This document shows, piece by piece, positions 27,901-39,500 of a DNA stretch of 64,000 nucleotides. Both the position numbers and the translations under genes were made by a program. The notes under the pieces are model-generated. The model did not search any database. It worked only from the letters and a program-made list of their open reading frames with translations, and had not been told where the DNA came from. Each line of letters starts with the position of its first letter. Position 1 is the stretch's first letter. Where the stretch lies: assembly GCF_016741935.1 (NCBI RefSeq), contig NZ_JAERRG010000002.1, positions 310,001 through 374,000 of the forward strand, in the 5' to 3' direction. This stretch comes from Streptomyces endocoffeicus (lineage in GTDB: Bacteria > Actinomycetota > Actinomycetes > Streptomycetales > Streptomycetaceae).

Positions 27901-30465
27901 GCCGCCTGGCGGCGCGGGGACGAGGTGTTCGCCGAGGTACGCCTGCCGGAGGACCGCAAGTCCGACGCGAGCGCGTTCGGACTCCACCCGGCGCTACTGG
28001 ACGCGGCCCTGCACGCACTCGGTCTGGCCGCGGCCGAAGAGGGCAACGGCCAGGGCCGCCTGCCCTTCTCCTGGACCGGAGTATCCCTGCACGCGGTGGG
28101 CGCCTCGGCCCTACGCGTGCGGCTGGACGGCACGGCCACGGGCACGGTGACCCTGGAGCTGGCCGACACCACAGGCGCCCCGGTGGCATCGGTCGAGGGC
28201 CTGGCCCTCCGCACGATCTCCCCGGACCAGCTCGCCGCAACCCGCCCCGGCGGCCCCTCCGACTCCCTCTTCCGCCTGGACTGGGTGCCGGTGGCGGCCC
28301 AGTCCACCGAGGTGACCCCCAACCACTGGACGGCAGTAGGCCCCGACACCCTGGGCCTCCAGCCCTACGCGGATCTGGACAAGCTGGCAGAGGCGGTCGC
28401 CTCCGGCACGCAGCTCCCGAAGTACGTCGTGGCTGACCTGGCAGCCCAGGGTCAGGCAAATCAAGCCCGTCCGGCGCTTGAGGACACGCCCGAAGGGCGC
28501 CCGGGCCCGCACTCGCACGGTGCGGCATCTCCAGCCCGTCCGGCGCTCGAGGACCGGGGCTCGGGGGCGGAGCCTTCGGCTGGTGCGGCATCTCCAGCCC
28601 GTCCGGCGTTTGAGGACCGGGGTCCTGGGGCGGAGCCCCAGGTTTCGGGGAGGGGCGGGATTGGGGAAAGCCCCTCACCGGCCGACGCGGCGCACCGAGC
28701 CACCACCCACACCCTGGCCCTCCTCCAGCAGTGGCTGGCCGACGACCGCTTCACGGACGCACGCCTGGTCCTGCTGACCACGGGAGCCGTAAGCACCGGC
28801 ACGGACACCGGCACGGACGCCCCCGCCCCCGACCCGGCCCAAGCCGCCATCTGGGGCCTGGCCCGCTCCGCCCAGGCGGAAAACCCGGACCGCATCGTCC
28901 TCGTGGACACCGACGGCAAGGGCAAGCCCCAAGACACCCTGGTCACTGCCCTCGCCACAGCCGAACCCCAGATCGCGATCCGCGAAGGCGCCCCCCGGGC
29001 GCCAAGGCTGGCACGGGCCACCGTGGCGGCGACGGACCAGGAGACCCCGGCGTTCGACCCCGAGGGCACGGTCCTGATCACCGGCGCCACCGGCACCCTG
29101 GGTGCGCTCTTCGCACGCCACCTGGTGGCCGAGCACGGCGTACGCCACCTACTCCTGCTCAGCCGCCGCGGCCAAAACGCCCCCGGCGCCGCCGAACTCA
29201 CCACCGAACTCACCGAGTTGGGCGCAGAAGCACACTGGGCAGCCTGCGACGCGGCCGACCGAAACGCCCTCGCCGAGGCCATCGCGGCCATCCCCGCCGA
29301 CCACCCCCTCACCGCCGTGATCCACACGGCAGGCGTCCTGGACGACGGAGTGATCGGCTCGCTCACCCCCGAGCGCCTGGCCACCGTGGCCCGCCCGAAG
29401 GCACACGCGGCGTGGAACCTGCACGAGCTGACGCAGGACGTGGACCTGTCCGCGTTCATCCTGTTCAGCTCGGCCGCAGGCGTCTTCGGCGGCCCCGGCC
29501 AGGGCAACTACGCGGCGGCCAACGCCTTCCTGGACGCCCTTGCCCAGCACCGCCGCGCAGGCGGCCTGCCCGCCACCTCCCTCGCCTGGGGCCTGTGGTC
29601 GGTGGCCGGAGGCATGGGCGGTGAGCTGGACGAGGCCGAGATCGCCCGCATCCGGCGCGGCGGCGTCGGCGTGCTCACGGCCGAGAGCGGCATGGAACTG
29701 TTCGACGCCGCACTGAGCGCCACACAGGGCGTCGCACAGGGCGCCGCACAGGGCGCCGCACAGGGCTCGGACGAGCCCCTCCTCGTACCGCTGCCGCTCG
29801 ACATGGCCGCCCTCAGGGCACAGGCGGGCAGCGGCATGCTGCCCGCGCTCTTCCGCGGCCTGGTCCGGGCCCCCGCGCGCCGCGCGGCGGAGTCCGCGGC
29901 GGCCGCCGCGGCCGGTGCCGAGGCGCTGCGCGAGCGGCTCGCCGGGCTCTCCGGGCCCGAGCGCGAGGAGGTGCTGCTGGAGCTGGTCTGCGCCCAGGTG
30001 GCGGCCGTCCTCGGCTACCCGGGCCCGGAGACGGTCGACCCGGCCCGCTCGTTCAGCGAGGTCGGCTTCGACTCGCTGACCGCGGTCGAGCTCCGCAACC
30101 GTCTCAACGCGACGACCGGAGTCCGCCTCCCGGCGACGCTGGTCTTCGACTACCCGACCCCCAACGCACTGGTCGAGTACCTGCGCGGCGAGATCCTGCC
30201 GGACGACGCGTCGGCGGTCACCTCGCTGCTCGCGGAGCTCGACGGGCTGGAGAAGTCCCTGGCCCTGGCCGGGGCGGCCGGGGCGGCCGGGGCCGCCCCG
30301 GACGACGAGGGCCGGAGCAGGGTCACCGCACGGCTCCAGGCCCTGCTCGCGCAATGGAATGACGACCGAGGACCGGAAGACGGCGCCGGAGTCGCCGAGG
30401 AGCTGGAGTCCGCCACGGACGACGACCTCTTCGACTTCATCGGCAAGGAATTCGGGATCTCCTGA
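12982..30465 (+). CDS. Modular type I PKS, three malonyl modules (DH-KR; DH-ER-KR; DH-KR)
   Basis: This PKS is about 5,827 residues. I start at ATG 12982 (MSDQDKIL), which aligns with the docking starts of the neighbouring PKSs and has GGGTGAG upstream; ATG 12967 is also possible. Module 1: KS (Cys206), AT (Ser676; HAFH 773-776, malonyl), DH (His980 in [10 protein letters not shown], Asp1150), KR (from 1436; FSAAAG, catalytic Ser replaced by Ala) and ACP (Ser1753). Module 2: KS (Cys1987), AT (Ser2437; HAFH 2534-2537), DH (His2745, Asp2911), ER (about 3186-3500; HAAAGGVGM at 3333), KR (from 3515) and ACP (Ser3833), fully reducing. Module 3: KS (Cys4070), AT (Ser4536; HAFH 4633-4636), DH (His4840, Asp5007), KR (from 5362) and ACP (Ser5698), then a docking domain. 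The module 3 pre-KR linker carries an in-frame copy of a dispersed genomic repeat at nt 28462-28674. Several linkers contain short tandem repeats. Confidence 0.97.
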   Translation: MSDQDKILDYLKRVTADLHQTRQRLREVESQEPEPIAIVGMSCRFPGGVTSPEELWELVAAGGDAIADFPTDRGWDTDALFADDPDEQGTSYTDKGGFLDGAGEFDAAFFGISPRETLGMDPQQRLLLETSWEAFERAGIDPATLRGSKAGVFVGTNGQDYPELMHTLPQGVEQYLLTGNAASVISGRISYTFGLEGPALTVDTACSASLVALHLAIQALRNGECSLALTGGVTVMNSPRAFINFSRQRGLAPDGRCKAFADGADGTGWGEGVGMLLVERLSDARKNGHKVLAVVRGSAINQDGASNGLTAPNGPSQQRVIRQALTDARLTPAQVDAVEAHGTGTSLGDPIEAQALLATYGQNRAEGRPLWLGSVKSNFGHTQAAAGVAGIIKMVKAIEHGVLPRTLHVDAPSRDVDWDAGAVSLLTENTPWPETGQPRRAGISSFGVSGTNAHTVIEQAPAEDREAPGDDTTPSEWTGIGGQVPLLVSAQSAPALRAQAERLTARLRDDPGLGLVDLAHSLATTRAALDHRAVVLTGEGGRDELLRGLAELAADAPSDAPAGGVVRDEVAEGKVAFLFTGQGSQRPGMGRELYAAVPAFARALDEVCAEFDQHLQRPLREVMFGDDSGSDDSGSDDSGLLDRTGYTQPALFALEVALFRLLETWGVKPDFLVGHSIGELAAAQVAGVLSLADAAKLVAARGRLMEELPAGGAMIAIQASEDEVAPLLTERVSIAALNGPTSVVIAGDEDAAVAIAAGFEARGRKTKRLTVSHAFHSPRMDGMLDAFREVARQVTYAPPVIPIISNLTGGSVSADEICSPDYWVRHVREAVRFTDGIRRLEEYDVATYVELGPDGVLSAMAQDCVTGDGAAFVPVLRGDRPEATALAGALARAHVHGVAVDWAAVFEGSGARRVELPTYAFQRELYWPEPPGPWTGDVTASGLGSADHPLLGAAVSLADGAGFLFTGRLSLQTHPWLADHAVMDTVLLPGTAFVELAIRAGDHAGADVLEELTLEAPLVLPPQGGVQLQVSVGAPDETGRRSLTLHSRLEEAPDGTWGEGDWTRHATGVLAAGATTPDEHLTAWPPAGATEVPVDGLYEWLAETGFAYGPVFQGLQGAWQHGDHVYAEVRLPESARAEAELFGLHPALLDAALHAVGIGSLLEDTEHGRLPFSWSGVRLHAVGAATLRVRLSPAGQDAVAVLVTDESGAPVASVDSLLLRPVSPDQVHAARGAFHEALFHVEWAHAPVPANTTVVAGQWAVLGAEHPELALALPTAAGYADLAALGAAVDAGAPVPRAVVAPFFADDTGLPVETAVREALHRALELVQNWLADARFEGSRLVIATRGAVATSTDADTEDLVHAPLWGLLRSAQSENPDRFVLADIDGRDESYRALSAALATGESQLAVRAGTVVVPRLAKVAADPEQTAPALDPEGTALVTGATGTLGGLVARHLVAEHGIRHLLLLSRRGGDAHGAAELVAELRESGAEVTLAACDVADRAALAEVLAAIPAEHPLTAVVHTAGVLDDGVIGSLTAERVDRVLPPKVDAAWHLHELTRELDLSAFVLFSAAAGTLGGPGQANYAAANAFLDALAHRRRAQGLPATALAWGLWAERSGMTGDLDDADIQRITRAGVAALSSEEGLALLDTARAVGDPALVPMHLDLAPLRHADATMVPALLRGLVRAPGRRVVEAGGAAAPGGLADRLLGLSVPERDRLLLEIVCGQVAAVLGYAGPEAVGSARAFKELGFDSLTAVELRNRLGAVTGVRLPATLVFDYPTPTALAGFLRTEILGDQADEAAAAPAATVAVADDEPIAIVGMSCRYPGGVTSPEELWQLVTGSVDAISGFPTDRGWQLEGLLGDDPEQTGTSATIEGGFLYDAGEFDPDFFGINPREALAMDPHQRLLLESSWEAFERAGIDPATVRGSKTGVFAGVMYHDYLSRLTALPEGLEGYLGTGTAGSVASGRVAYTFGLEGPAVTIDTACSSSLVALHLAAQALRNGECTMALAGGVTVMSTPDTFIDFSRQGGLSASGRCKSFSADADGTGWAEGVGMLLVERLSDAEKNGHKVLAVVRGTAVNQDGASNGLTAPNGPSQQRVIRQALANARLTAGDVDAVEAHGTGTTLGDPIEAQALLATYGKEKTEDQPLWLGSIKSNFGHTQAAAGVAGIIKMVQAMHHGVLPRSLHLDEPSPHVDWAAGAVSLLSEAREWPETGRPRRAGVSSFGVSGTNAHAIIEQAPETEPAEGSALPAARPSVLPWTVSGKNADALRAQAERLLADLEQRPDVSPTDLAYSLATSRAALDHRAVVVGGDRAALISGLEALARGESAAGLVQGSVADGKVAFLFTGQGSQRLGMGRELYDAYPVFAESFDTVCDELDAYLERPLKTVVFGDDAAELDQTGFTQPALFAIEVALFRLVSEAWGLRPDFLSGHSIGELAAAHVAGVLSLADAAKLVAARGRLMQALPAGGAMIAVQASEDEVAPLLNERVSIAALNGPASVVIAGDEDAAAEIAAGFEARGRKTKRLTVSHAFHSPRMDGMLEAFREVAEGLAYEAPRIPIVSNLTGNVVSADEITTPDFWVRHVREAVRFLDGIRTLEAQGVTTYLELGPDGVLSAMAQECVTDADADAAAGFAAALRKDRAEAETVATALAALYVRGVTPDWAAYFAGTGAHRVDLPTYAFQHRRFWLTSPAGFVGDVESAGLDRADHPLLGAAVPLADSDGFLFTGRLSLESHPWLADHAVMGTVLLPGTAFVELAIRAGDQVGCDRLDELTIEAPLVLPERGAVQLQIVVGAPRQDGHRTLELYSRAQDAPAELPWIRHASGVLVAGGPRPSFDLTAWPPQGAEPAEVEGLYEHLAQGGFAYGPMFQGLTAAWLRGDEVFAEVRLPEDRKADAGGFGLHPALLDAALHSTFARADGDEQGRLPFSWSGVSLHAVGADALRVRLTPAGADGVSLELADGTGAPVASVEQLALRPVSAGQLAEGRSAAYHESLYRLDWATVPMSTESPAASWTVLGEGEGTPAPLTSGAAIHADLDALAAAGDAPAYVLAYLDPRGATGDEVTAAVHTATQRTLALVRAWLADDRFAASQLVLVTRGAVATAGDAGTHDLPHAPVWGLVRSAQSENPDRLVLVDLDGTDASYEALGAALASGEPQFVLRRGAVHAPRLARTAASGPMVPPPGEPAWRLDIQDKGTLENLTLLPSPEAAAPLEAGQVRVAVRAAGVNFRDVLNALGMYPGDAGLMGSEGAGVVLETGPGVTDLAPGDRVMGMLPGGFGPLVAVDRRMVVPMPEGWSYAQAASVPIVFMTAYYALRDLAGLQGGESLLVHAAAGGVGMAAVQLARHWGVDVYATASQGKWDTLRSLGLADDRIASSRDLAFEEKFREASGGRGVDVVLDSLAREFVDASLRLLPRGGRFVEMGKTDVRAPEEVAAAYPGVSYQAFDLTEAGLDRIQEMLCELLELFRRGALRALPITAWDLRQAPDAFRYLSQARHIGKVVLTVPAPWNPDGTVLITGGTGTLGGLVARHAVTERGVRRLVLTSRRGEQAAGAAELAAELRELGAEVTIAACDAADRDALAAVLADIPAGRPLTAVVHTAGVLDDGVIDALTPERLEKVLRPKVDAAVNLHELTRDQDLAAFVLFSSAAGTFGGPGQANYAAANSFLDALARHRQSQGLAATSLAWGLWAEASGMTGELEATDKSRMTRSGVLGLSSTEGLALFDAAQEVGDAFLVPMQLDLAPLTGAPIEMVPPLLRGLVRGGTTRRTAESGAAQDGSSLVERLVRLDAAEREQTLLDLVRAQVAVVLGHDSPDAVEASRAFKDLGFDSLTAVEFRNRLGAAAGLRLPATLVFDYPTPTALAGYLLAELLGSEAAAAVPARAEGPAGAGTDEDDPIAIIAMSCRFPGDVRTPEDLWELLAEGRDGIARLPEDRGWDLEAFYDPDPDRPGTSYAREGGFYYDAHHFDPAFFGINPREALAMDPQQRLLLETSWESFERAGLDPGALRGKQVGVFVGQMHNDYVSRLHTVPEGVEGYLGTGGSSSIASGRVAYTFGFEGPAVTVDTACSSSLVALHLAAQALRNGECTMALAGGVTIITTPDVFTEFSRQRGLARNGRCKPFAAAADGTAWGEGVGMLLVERLSDARRNGHKVLAVVRGTAVNQDGASNGLTAPNGPSQQRVIRQALANAGLTAGDVDAVEAHGTGTTLGDPIEAQALLATYGKEKSPEQPLWLGSIKSNFGHTQAAAGVAGIIKMVQAMRHGVLPKSLHIDEPSPHVDWAAGAVSLLSEAREWPETGRPRRAGISSFGMSGTNAHTIIEQVPEPETAEASALPPGEPSVLPSALPSVLPSALPSVLPWVLSAKTPEALRAQGARLRAHVADRPEPSLADLGHSLVTSRVPFEHRATLVARDRDAFLAGLDALAEGRTTTGLVEGAVAEGGKLAVLFTGQGSQRLGMGRELYDAYPAFAEALDEICDALDPHLERPLKTVMFGDDAEQLDRTGFTQPALFAIEVALFRLVEAWGVKPDFLSGHSIGELAAAHVAGVLSLDDAAKLVAARGRLMQRLPAGGAMIAVQASEDEVTPRLGKRVSIAAVNGPTSVVVAGDEDAALEIAAAFEAEGRKTKRLTVSHAFHSPHMDGMLDAFREVAHEVTYQPPRIPIVSNLTGAVVSAEEIMTADFWVRHVREAVRFLDGVRTMEAQGITTYLELGPDGVLTAMAQDCVTDADAAAFAAALRKGRPEAETLLTAIGTAHVRGAAVDFGPLYAPYGPRLVDLPTYAFQRRSFWLDAGPVGGDATAIGLHAAGHPLLGAAVELPDSDGIAFTGRLSLQTQPWLADHAVMGTVLLPGTAFVELALRAGDHAGCDRLDELTLEAPLIVPDQGAIQLRLSLAAPDDTGRRALTLHSRAEGAPTDEPWLRHATGALAASDATTPSFNLTAWPPAEAERVEVEGLYEGLADSGFAYGPVFQGLTAAWRRGDEVFAEVRLPEDRKSDASAFGLHPALLDAALHALGLAAAEEGNGQGRLPFSWTGVSLHAVGASALRVRLDGTATGTVTLELADTTGAPVASVEGLALRTISPDQLAATRPGGPSDSLFRLDWVPVAAQSTEVTPNHWTAVGPDTLGLQPYADLDKLAEAVASGTQLPKYVVADLAAQGQANQARPALEDTPEGRPGPHSHGAASPARPALEDRGSGAEPSAGAASPARPAFEDRGPGAEPQVSGRGGIGESPSPADAAHRATTHTLALLQQWLADDRFTDARLVLLTTGAVSTGTDTGTDAPAPDPAQAAIWGLARSAQAENPDRIVLVDTDGKGKPQDTLVTALATAEPQIAIREGAPRAPRLARATVAATDQETPAFDPEGTVLITGATGTLGALFARHLVAEHGVRHLLLLSRRGQNAPGAAELTTELTELGAEAHWAACDAADRNALAEAIAAIPADHPLTAVIHTAGVLDDGVIGSLTPERLATVARPKAHAAWNLHELTQDVDLSAFILFSSAAGVFGGPGQGNYAAANAFLDALAQHRRAGGLPATSLAWGLWSVAGGMGGELDEAEIARIRRGGVGVLTAESGMELFDAALSATQGVAQGAAQGAAQGSDEPLLVPLPLDMAALRAQAGSGMLPALFRGLVRAPARRAAESAAAAAAGAEALRERLAGLSGPEREEVLLELVCAQVAAVLGYPGPETVDPARSFSEVGFDSLTAVELRNRLNATTGVRLPATLVFDYPTPNALVEYLRGEILPDDASAVTSLLAELDGLEKSLALAGAAGAAGAAPDDEGRSRVTARLQALLAQWNDDRGPEDGAGVAEELESATDDDLFDFIGKEFGIS
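28462..28674 (+). repeat. Dispersed repeat inserted in frame in PKS module
   Basis: About three tandem units encode (S)[19 protein letters not shown] peptides within the pre-KR region of module 3 of the third PKS gene. The DNA matches the intergenic cluster at 62258-62465. Sister modules without it, such as module 1 of the same gene, pass directly from the beta-strand to the helix flanking this point. Confidence 0.8.
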
Positions 30466-30527
30466 AGTGACCGTAGCCGGCGTGAAGTGACAAGGCCTTC
30501 CGGATTCCTCGAGAGGGAAACGCACGT

Positions 30528-33500
30528 ATGAATGAGGAAAAGCTCCGCTACTTTCTCAAGCGGGTGACCGCCGACCTGCATGAGACCCGGCGCCGCCTGC
30601 ATGAGGTGGAGTCGGAGGACCAGGAGCCCATCGCGATCGTCGGCATGAGCTGCCGCTATCCGGGCGGGGTCAGCTCGCCCGAGGACCTGTGGCGGCTGGT
30701 GTCCGAGGGCGGGGACGGCATTTCCGAGTTCCCCACCGACCGCGGCTGGGACATCGGGCGGCTCTTCGACGACAATCCGGACGGCGCGGGCACGAGCTAT
30801 GTCCGGGAGGGCGGTTTCCTCCACGACGCCAACTACTTCGACCCGGCGTTCTTCGGCATCAATCCGCGCGAGGCCCTCGCGATGGACCCGCAGCAGCGGC
30901 TGCTGCTGGAGACCACCTGGGAGGTGTTCGAGCGGGCGGGCATCGACGCCACCTCCGTGCGCGGCACCCGTACCGGTGTCTTCGCGGGTGTCATGTACCA
31001 CGACTACGCCTCGCGGCTGCGCGCCGTGCCGCCCGGTGTCGAGGGCTATCTCGGCACCGGCGGCTCCAGCAGCATCGCCTCCGGCCGGGTGGCGTACACC
31101 TTCGGCCTGGAGGGCCCCGCGCTCACCGTCGACACGGCGTGCTCCTCGTCGCTGGTGACCCTGCACCTGGCCATGCAGGCGCTGCGCAACGGCGAGTGTT
31201 CGCTGGCGCTGGCGGGCGGTGTCACCGTGATGTCGACGCCCGGCACGTTCACCGAGTTCAGCCGCCAGCGCGGGCTGTCCTTCGACGGCCGCTGCAAGTC
31301 CTTCGCGGCGTCCGCCGACGGCACCGGCTGGTCCGAGGGCGCGGGCATGCTGCTGGTGGAGCGGCTGTCGGACGCGCGAAAGAACGGCCACAAGGTGCTG
31401 GCCGTTGTCCGTGGCTCGGCCATCAACCAGGACGGCGCGTCCAACGGCCTGACGGCGCCCAACGGCCCGTCCCAGCAGCGCGTCATCCGCCAGGCGCTCG
31501 CCAGCGCCCGGCTGACGGCCGACCAGATCGACGTGGTCGAAGCACACGGCACGGGCACCACGCTGGGTGACCCGATCGAGGCGCAGGCGCTGCTCGCCAC
31601 GTACGGCAAGGAGAAGCCCGCCGAACGGCCGCTGCTGCTGGGCTCCATCAAGTCCAACGTCGGCCACACCCAGGCCGCCGCCGGTGTCGCCGGGATCATC
31701 AAGATGGTCAAGGCCATCGAGCACGGCTATGTGCCCAAGTCCCTGCACATCGACGAGCCGTCGCCGCATATCGACTGGTCGGCCGGGGCCGTCTCGCTGC
31801 TGACCGAGGGCCGGCCGTGGCCGGAGACCGGCCGTCCGCGCCGCGCCGCCGTGTCGTCGTTCGGCATCAGCGGCACCAACGCCCACCTGATCGTCGAGCA
31901 GCCCCCGGCGGAGGACCCCGAGAGCGAGGAGGCCGCGGAGGCCCCCGCTGAGGGCACGGCGGCGCCCGCCGAAGGGACGGCGGCGCCCGCCGAAGGGACG
32001 GCGGCGCCCGCCGAAGGGACGGCGGCGCCCGCCGAAGGCACGGCGGCCCCAGCCGAGGGCACGGCGGCAACGGAGGCCCCCACCGCGGAGACGGCCGCGC
32101 CCCGCACCCTCCCCCTCCTGCCGTGGCTGGTCTCCGGCAAGGGCGAGGACGCGCTGCGTGCCCAGGCCGCCCGGCTCCACGCCTATGTGGCCGAACGCCC
32201 CGATCTTGACCCGGTGTCCCTCGGCCACTCCCTGGCCACCACCCGCGCCGCCCTGGAGAACCGCGCCGCCGTCATCGCCGGTGACCGCGCCACCTTCCTC
32301 GACCGCCTCGCCGCGCTCGCCTCCGGTGAGCCCGCCGCCGGGGTGGTCCAGGGCGTGGAGACCCGGGGCAAGCTGGCGTTCCTCTTCACCGGGCAGGGCA
32401 GCCAGCGCCTCGGCATGGGCCGCGAGCTCTACGAGACGTACCCGGCGTTCGCGGAGGCGCTCGACGCGGTGTGCGCCGCGCTCGACCCGCGCCTCGAACG
32501 GCCGTTGAAGGACGTGCTGTTCGGGGACGACGCCACCACGCTCGACCGGACCGGCTTCACCCAGCCCGCGCTGTTCGCCATCGAGGTGGCCCTCTTCCGC
32601 CTCGTCGAGTCCTGGGGCCTGAAGCCGGACGTGGTCTCCGGCCACTCCATCGGCGAGATCGCCGCCGCGCATGTCGCGGGGGTCCTCTCGCTCGACGCCG
32701 CCGCCCTGCTGGTGGCGGCCCGGGGCCGCCTCATGCAGCGACTGCCGGGCGATGGCGCGATGATCGCCGTCCAGGCGTCCGAGGACGAGGTGGCGCCGCT
32801 GCTCACCGAGCGCGTCTCGATCGCCGCGCTCAACGGCCCGACGTCGGTGGTCATCGCGGGCGACGAGGACGCGGCTGTCGCGATCGCCTCTGGTTTCGAG
32901 GCCCAGGGCCGTAAGACCAAGCGCCTCACCGTCAGCCACGCGTTCCACTCGCCGCTGATGGACCCGATGCTGGAGCCGTTCCGCAAGGTCGCGGAGAGCC
33001 TGACGTACGAGGCCCCGAAGATCCCGGTGGTCTCCCACCTCACCGGCGGCATCGCGCCCGCCGCGGAGATCGCCACCGCCGACTTCTGGGTCCGCCACGT
33101 CCGCGAGGCCGTGCGCTTCCTCGACGGCATGCGCGCGATGGAGGCGCAGGGCGTCACCACCTACCTCGAACTCGGCCCGGACGGGGTGCTGTCCGCGCTC
33201 GGCCAGGAGTGTCTGGCGGGCGAGTCCGAGCACGTGGCGTTCGCGCCCGCCCTGCGGTCCGGCCGCCCCGAGGCCGAGACCCTGACGACCGCCCTGGCCA
33301 CCCTGCACACCCGGGGCACGGCCCCCGACTGGGCGGCGTACTACGCGGGCACCGGCGCCGAGCGCGTCGAACTGCCCACGTACGCCTTCCAGCGCGAGCA
33401 CTACTGGCTGGACGCGGGCACCGCCTACGGCGACGTCTCCTCCGTCGGCCTCGGCACCGCCGACCATCCACTGCTCGGCACGGCCGTGTCCCTGGCCGAC

Positions 33501-36500
33501 GCGGAGGGCTTCCTCTTCACCGGGCGGCTCGCGCTGGACACCCATCCGTGGCTGGCCGACCACGCCGTCATGGGCGCGGTGCTGCTGCCCGGCACCGCGT
33601 TCGTGGAACTCGCGGTGCGCGCCGGTGAGCAGGCCGGATGCGATCTGGTCGAGGAGCTCACCCTGGAGGCCCCGCTGATCCTGCCCGAGCGGGGCGGGGT
33701 CCAGCTCCAGATCGCCGTGGGCGCCCAGGACGACACCGGCCGCCGCGCCCTCGCCCTCCACTCCCGCCCCGACGAGGCCGGAGACGACGAGCCGTGGCTG
33801 CGGCACGCGACGGGCACCTTGGCGGCGGGCACGGCGGAGGGTTCGTTCGACCTGAGCGCCTGGCCGCCCGCCGGTGCGGAGCGCATCGACACCGACGGCC
33901 TGTACGAGGGCCTGGCCGAGGCGGGCTTCGGCTACGGCCCGGTCTTCCAGGGCCTGCGCACCGCCTGGCAGGGCGACGGCGAGGTCTACGCCGAGGTCGC
34001 CCTCCCCGAGGACACCGAACCCGGCGCCGCCCTCTTCGGCCTCCACCCGGCCCTGCTGGACGCCGTCCTGCACACCATCGGCCTCAGCGACCTGACCGAG
34101 AACCCGGGCCGGGGCGGACTCCCCTTCTCCTGGAGCGGCGTCCGCATCCACTCGGTGGGCGCGGACACGGTACGCGTCCGCCTGTCACCGGCCGGAAACG
34201 GCACGGTGTCCCTCCAACTCGCGGACGTGACGGGCACCCCGGTGGCCACGGTCGACCGCCTGGCCCTCCGCACGGTCTCCCAGGACCAGCTGACCACCCC
34301 GGGCACCGCCCCCGACGCCCTCTTCACGGTGGACTGGACCCCGATCCCGGCACCGTCCGAGCCGCTGCCCAACGACGACTGGACGGCCATAGGCCCCAAC
34401 ACGGCCTACCCGGACCTGGAGAGGTTGGCGGAGGCCGTCGCTTCCGGAACCCCCCTCCCGGAGTACGTGGTGGTGTCCCTGAACCAAGCCCGTCCGGCGT
34501 TTGAGGACACGCCCGAAGGGCGCCCGAGCGCGGCATCTCCAGCCCGTCCGGCGTTTGAGGACCGGGGCTCGGGGGCGGAGCATTCGGCCGATGCGACATC
34601 TCGAGCCCGTCCGGCGTTTGAGGACCGGGGTCCAGGGGCGGAGCCCATGGTTGCGGGAAGGGGCGGGATAGGGGAAAACCCCACCGAAGCCGCACACCAA
34701 GCCACCACCCAAGCCCTCGACCTGCTCCAAACCTGGCTGGCCGAAGCCCACTTCACCGACACCCGCCTAGTCATCCTCACGGACGGCACCAACCTCGCCC
34801 ACACCGCCGCCCACGGCCTCATCCGCTCCGCCCAGTCGGAGAACCCGGGCCGCATCATCCTGGTGGACACCGACACCCACCCGGACTCCCTCGAAGCCCT
34901 CGAAGCCCTCGAAGCCCTGCCCACCGCCCTCGCGTCCGGCGAACAGGAACTCGCGGTGCGCGAAGGCACGGTGAAGGCCCCCCGCCTGGCCCGCGCCACC
35001 GTGACGGCCGAGAACCAAGCCCGCGCGTGGAACCCGGACGGCACGGTGCTGATCACCGGTGCCAGCGGCACACTGGGCATGCTCTTCGCCCGCCACGCGG
35101 TGACCGAGCGCGGCGCACGCCACCTCCTCCTGCTCAGCCGCCGAGGCGAGCAGGCCCCCGGCGCTGCCGAACTCACCGCCGAACTCACCGAGCTGGGCGC
35201 CGAAGTCCACTGGGCCGCCTGCGACGCGGCGGACCGCTCCGCCCTCGCAGAGGTCATCGCGTCCGTACCCGCGGCGCACCCCGTGACCGCCGTCATCCAC
35301 ACGGCAGGCGTCCTGGACGACGGAGTCATCGCCTCCCTCACCCCCGACCGCATGGCCCACGTACTGCGCCCGAAGGTCGACGCGGCGTGGAACCTGCACG
35401 AGCTGACGCAGGACGCGGACCTGTCCGCGTTCATCCTGTTCAGCTCCGCCGCAGGCGTCTTCGGCGGCGCCGGACAGGGCAACTACGCGGCGGCCAACGC
35501 CTTCCTGGACGCCCTAGCCCAGCACCGCCGCGCAGGCGGCCTGCCCGCCACCTCCCTCGCCTGGGGCCTGTGGGCCGAGCCCGGCGGCATGGCCGGAGAC
35601 CTGGACGAGGCGGAACTCGCCCGCCTCCGGCGCGGTGGCATCGCCGCCATCACCGCCGACCAGGGCCGGGAGCTGTTCGACCTGGCGAACGCCACGGACG
35701 ACGCGCTGCTGGTCCCCATGCCCCTCGACCTGGCCGCCCTCCGGGCGCAGGCAAGCGCCGGAATGCTGCCGCCGCTCTTCCGCGGACTCGTCCGCGTCCC
35801 GCCCCGCCGCGCGGCCCAGGCCGCCGCCGCGGCGCGGTCCGGCGCGCTCGCCCAGCAGCTGGCCGGGGCGGCGTCCGACGCCGAGGCCGAGGCCATCGTC
35901 CTCGGCCTGGTCCGTACGCAGGTGGCGGCCGTTCTCGGCTACGCCGGGCCCGAAGCGGTCGAGCCCCAGCGCGCGTTCAGCGAGGTCGGCTTCGACTCGC
36001 TCACCGCCGTGGAGCTGCGCAACCGCCTGACCGCGGTCAGCGGCGTCCGGCTGCCCGCCACGCTGATCTTCGACTATCCGACCCCCGCCGCCCTCGCCGC
36101 GTATCTGCGGGCCGAGGCCCAGGGCAGCCAGGAGGACGCGGCCGCGCCCGTGGCCGCCGCCACCGCACACGACGACGACCCGATCGCGATCGTGGCGATG
36201 AGCTGCCGTTTCCCCGGCGGGGTGACCTCGCCAGAGGATCTGTGGAAGCTGGTCACCGACGGCGCGGACGCCATCACCGACATGCCCACCGACCGCGGCT
36301 GGGACATCGAGTCGCTCTACGACGACGACCCCGACCAGCAGGGCACCAGCTACGCCCGCAACGGCGGATTCCTGCACGACGCCCACCACTTCGACCCCGT
36401 CTTCTTCGGGATCTCGCCGCGCGAGGCGCTCGCGATGGACCCGCAGCAGCGGCTGCTGCTGGAGACCACTTGGGAGGCGTTCGAGCGGGCCGGGATCGAC

Positions 36501-39500
36501 CCGGCGGCGGTGCGCGGCAGCCGGACCGGTGTCTACACCGGCGTCATGTACAACGACTACGGCACCCTCCTGCACCGCGCCCCCGACGGCCTCGAGGGCT
36601 ACATGGGCACCGCCAGCTCCGGCAGCGTCGCCTCGGGCCGGGTGTCGTACACCTTCGGCCTCGAGGGCCCGGCGGTCACCGTCGACACGGCGTGCTCGTC
36701 GTCGCTGGTCACCCTGCACATGGCGGTGCAGGCGCTGCGCAACGGCGAATGCTCGCTCGCGCTCGCGGGCGGTGTGACCGTCATGGCCACCCCCGGCACC
36801 TTCGTGGCCTTCAGCAAGCAGCGCGGCCTCGCGACCGACGGCCGCTGCAAGCCCTTCGCCGCCGCGGCCGACGGTACGGCCTGGGGTGAGGGCGTGGGCA
36901 TGCTGCTGGTCGAGCGGCTGTCGGACGCGCGCAAGAACGGCCACCCGGTCCTCGCGATCGTCCGTGGTTCGGCCATCAACCAGGACGGCGCGTCCAACGG
37001 CCTCACCGCGCCCAACGGCCCGTCCCAGCAGCGCGTCATCCGGCAGGCCCTCGCCAACGCCCGGCTGTCCGCCTCAGAGGTGGACGTCGTGGAAGCACAT
37101 GGCACCGGTACGACGCTGGGCGACCCGATCGAGGCGCAGGCGCTGCTCGCCACCTACGGCCAGGAGCACACCGACGACGAGCCGCTCTGGCTGGGCTCGG
37201 TGAAGTCCAACTTCGGCCACACCCAGGCCGCGGCCGGTGTCGCCGGGATCATCAAGATGGTCAAGGCCATCGAGCACGGCGTGCTGCCGAGGACCCTGCA
37301 CGTGGATGAGCCGTCCCCGCACGTGGACTGGACAGCGGGCGCGGTCTCGCTGCTCACCGACCGGACGGAGTGGCCGGAGACCGGCCGTCCGCGCCGCGCC
37401 GCGGTGTCCTCGTTCGGCATCAGCGGCACCAACGCGCACACCATCATCGAGCAGGCCCCGGCAGAGCGGCCCACGGCCGCCGACGCGGCCGTACCCGACG
37501 AGCCGGGTCCGCTGCCGTGGATCCTGTCCGGCAGGAGCGAGACGGCGCTGAGCGCCCAGGCCGAGCGGCTGCTGGCCCACCTTGACGCCCTCGACGCCCA
37601 CCTTGACGCCCACCCGGGCCCGCGCCCGGCCGACGTCGGCTACTCCCTGGCCACCACTCGCGCCGTCCACGACCAGCGCGCGGTGCTGGTCGGCACGGAC
37701 CGCGAGGACTTCACCCGTGCCCTGGCCGCACTCGCCCGGGGCGAGGCGGCGGCCCAGCTGGTGCAGGGCACCGGGACGGCCGGCAAGAGGGCGTTCGTGT
37801 TCCCGGGGCAGGGGTCGCAGTGGGCCGGTATGGCGGTGGGGCTGATGGACGCCTCGCCCGTCTTCGCGTCCCGTATCCACGAATGCGCCGCCGCGCTCGC
37901 GGAGTTCACCGACTGGTCGTTGGTGGAGGTGCTGCGCGGTGCCGAGGGCGCGCCCTCGCTGGAGCGCGTGGATGTGGTCCAGCCGGTGCTGTTCGCGGTG
38001 ATGGTGTCGCTCGCGGAGCTGTGGCGTTCGCTGGGTGTGGTCCCGGCGGCCGTGGTCGGCCACTCGCAGGGTGAGATCGCCGCCGCGTGTGTGGCGGGAG
38101 CCCTGTCGCTGAAGGACGCGGCGCGTGTGGTGGCGCTGCGCAGTCAGGCGATTGGCCGGGTGCTGGCGGGCAGGGGTGGCATGGTGTCGGTGGCGCTGCC
38201 GGTGGCGGATGTACGGGAGCGGATCGCGGCCTGGGGCGAGGAGCGGATCTCGGTGGCGGCTGTCAACGGCCCCTCCTCGGCGGTGGTTTCGGGCGAGCCC
38301 GAGGCGCTGGAGGAGCTTCTGGCCTCCTGCGAGGCGGATGAGGTGCGGGCGCGCCGGGTGCCGGTGGACTACGCGTCGCACTCCGCGCAGGTGGAGTTGC
38401 TCCGTGAGGAGCTGCTGGAGTTGCTGGCCCCCGTACAGCCGAAGAACGCCCAGGTGCCGTTCCTCTCCACCGTGACAGGGGAGTGGGTCGAGGGCCCGGA
38501 GCTGGACGCCGAGTACTGGTTCACCAACCTCCGCCGCACCGTCGAGCTGGAGAGCGCGATCCGACGCCTGCTGGACGAGGGCTTCGGGGTGTTCATCGAG
38601 TCCAGCGCGCATCCGGTGCTGACGATGGGTGTGCAGGAGACCGCCGAGGACGCGGGCCGGGAGGCCGCCGCGATCGGCTCGCTGCGCCGCGACGAGGGCG
38701 GCCTGGACCGCTTCCACACCTCGCTGGGCGAGGCGTGGACGCGTGGCGTCGGCGTGGACTGGGAGGCGGTGTACGAGGGGACGGGCGCGGCCCGCGTCGA
38801 GCTGCCCACGTACGCCTTCCAGCACGAGCGCTACTGGATCGAGGTGCCGCTCTCGGTGGGCGATGTCGCCTCCGCCGGTCTCGGCGCCGCCGGGCATCCG
38901 CTGCTGGGCGCCGCCGTCGAACTGCCGGACTCCGACGGCTTCCTGCTCACCGGACGGCTCTCCCTCCAGACCCACCCCTGGCTCGCCGACCACGCCGTGT
39001 CCGGCACCGTACTGCTGCCGGGAACGGCCTTCGTGGAGCTGGCGATCCGCGCCGGTGACCAGGTCGGCTGCGATCTGCTGGACGAACTGACCCTGGAGGC
39101 GCCGCTGATCCTGCCCGCCCGGGGCGGGGTCCAGCTGCGGCTGACCGTCGGCGCGCCCGACGCGAGTGGCCGCCGGGCGCTGGAGGTCTACTCCCGCCCG
39201 GAGCCGGACGCGGGCCGGGGCGACGCCTCGGAGCTGCCCTGGAGCCGCCACGCCAGCGGTGTCCTGGCCTCGGGTGACGCCGCCGACATCGGCGAGGGCC
39301 TGTCCGTATGGCCGCCCGCGGAGGCCGTCGCGCTCGACGTGGACGACCTCTACGAGCGGTTCGCGGCGGGCGGCTTCGGCTACGGCCCGGCGTTCCAGGG
39401 CCTGACGGCCGCCTGGCGGCGCGGCGCGGAGGTCTTCGCCGAACTACGCCTGGACCAGCGGCAGCACCGCGACGCCGCGCTGTTCGGGCTGCACCCGGCG

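Noticed and set aside
15310..27987. Very long open frame (over 4,200 codons) antisense to the third PKS gene, and similar long minus-strand frames at 297-3269, 3947-9505, 9818-12982
   Set aside because: These are typical mirror frames of high-GC coding DNA; their translations are Arg/Gly/His-rich without any domain, while the plus strand encodes clear PKS domains.
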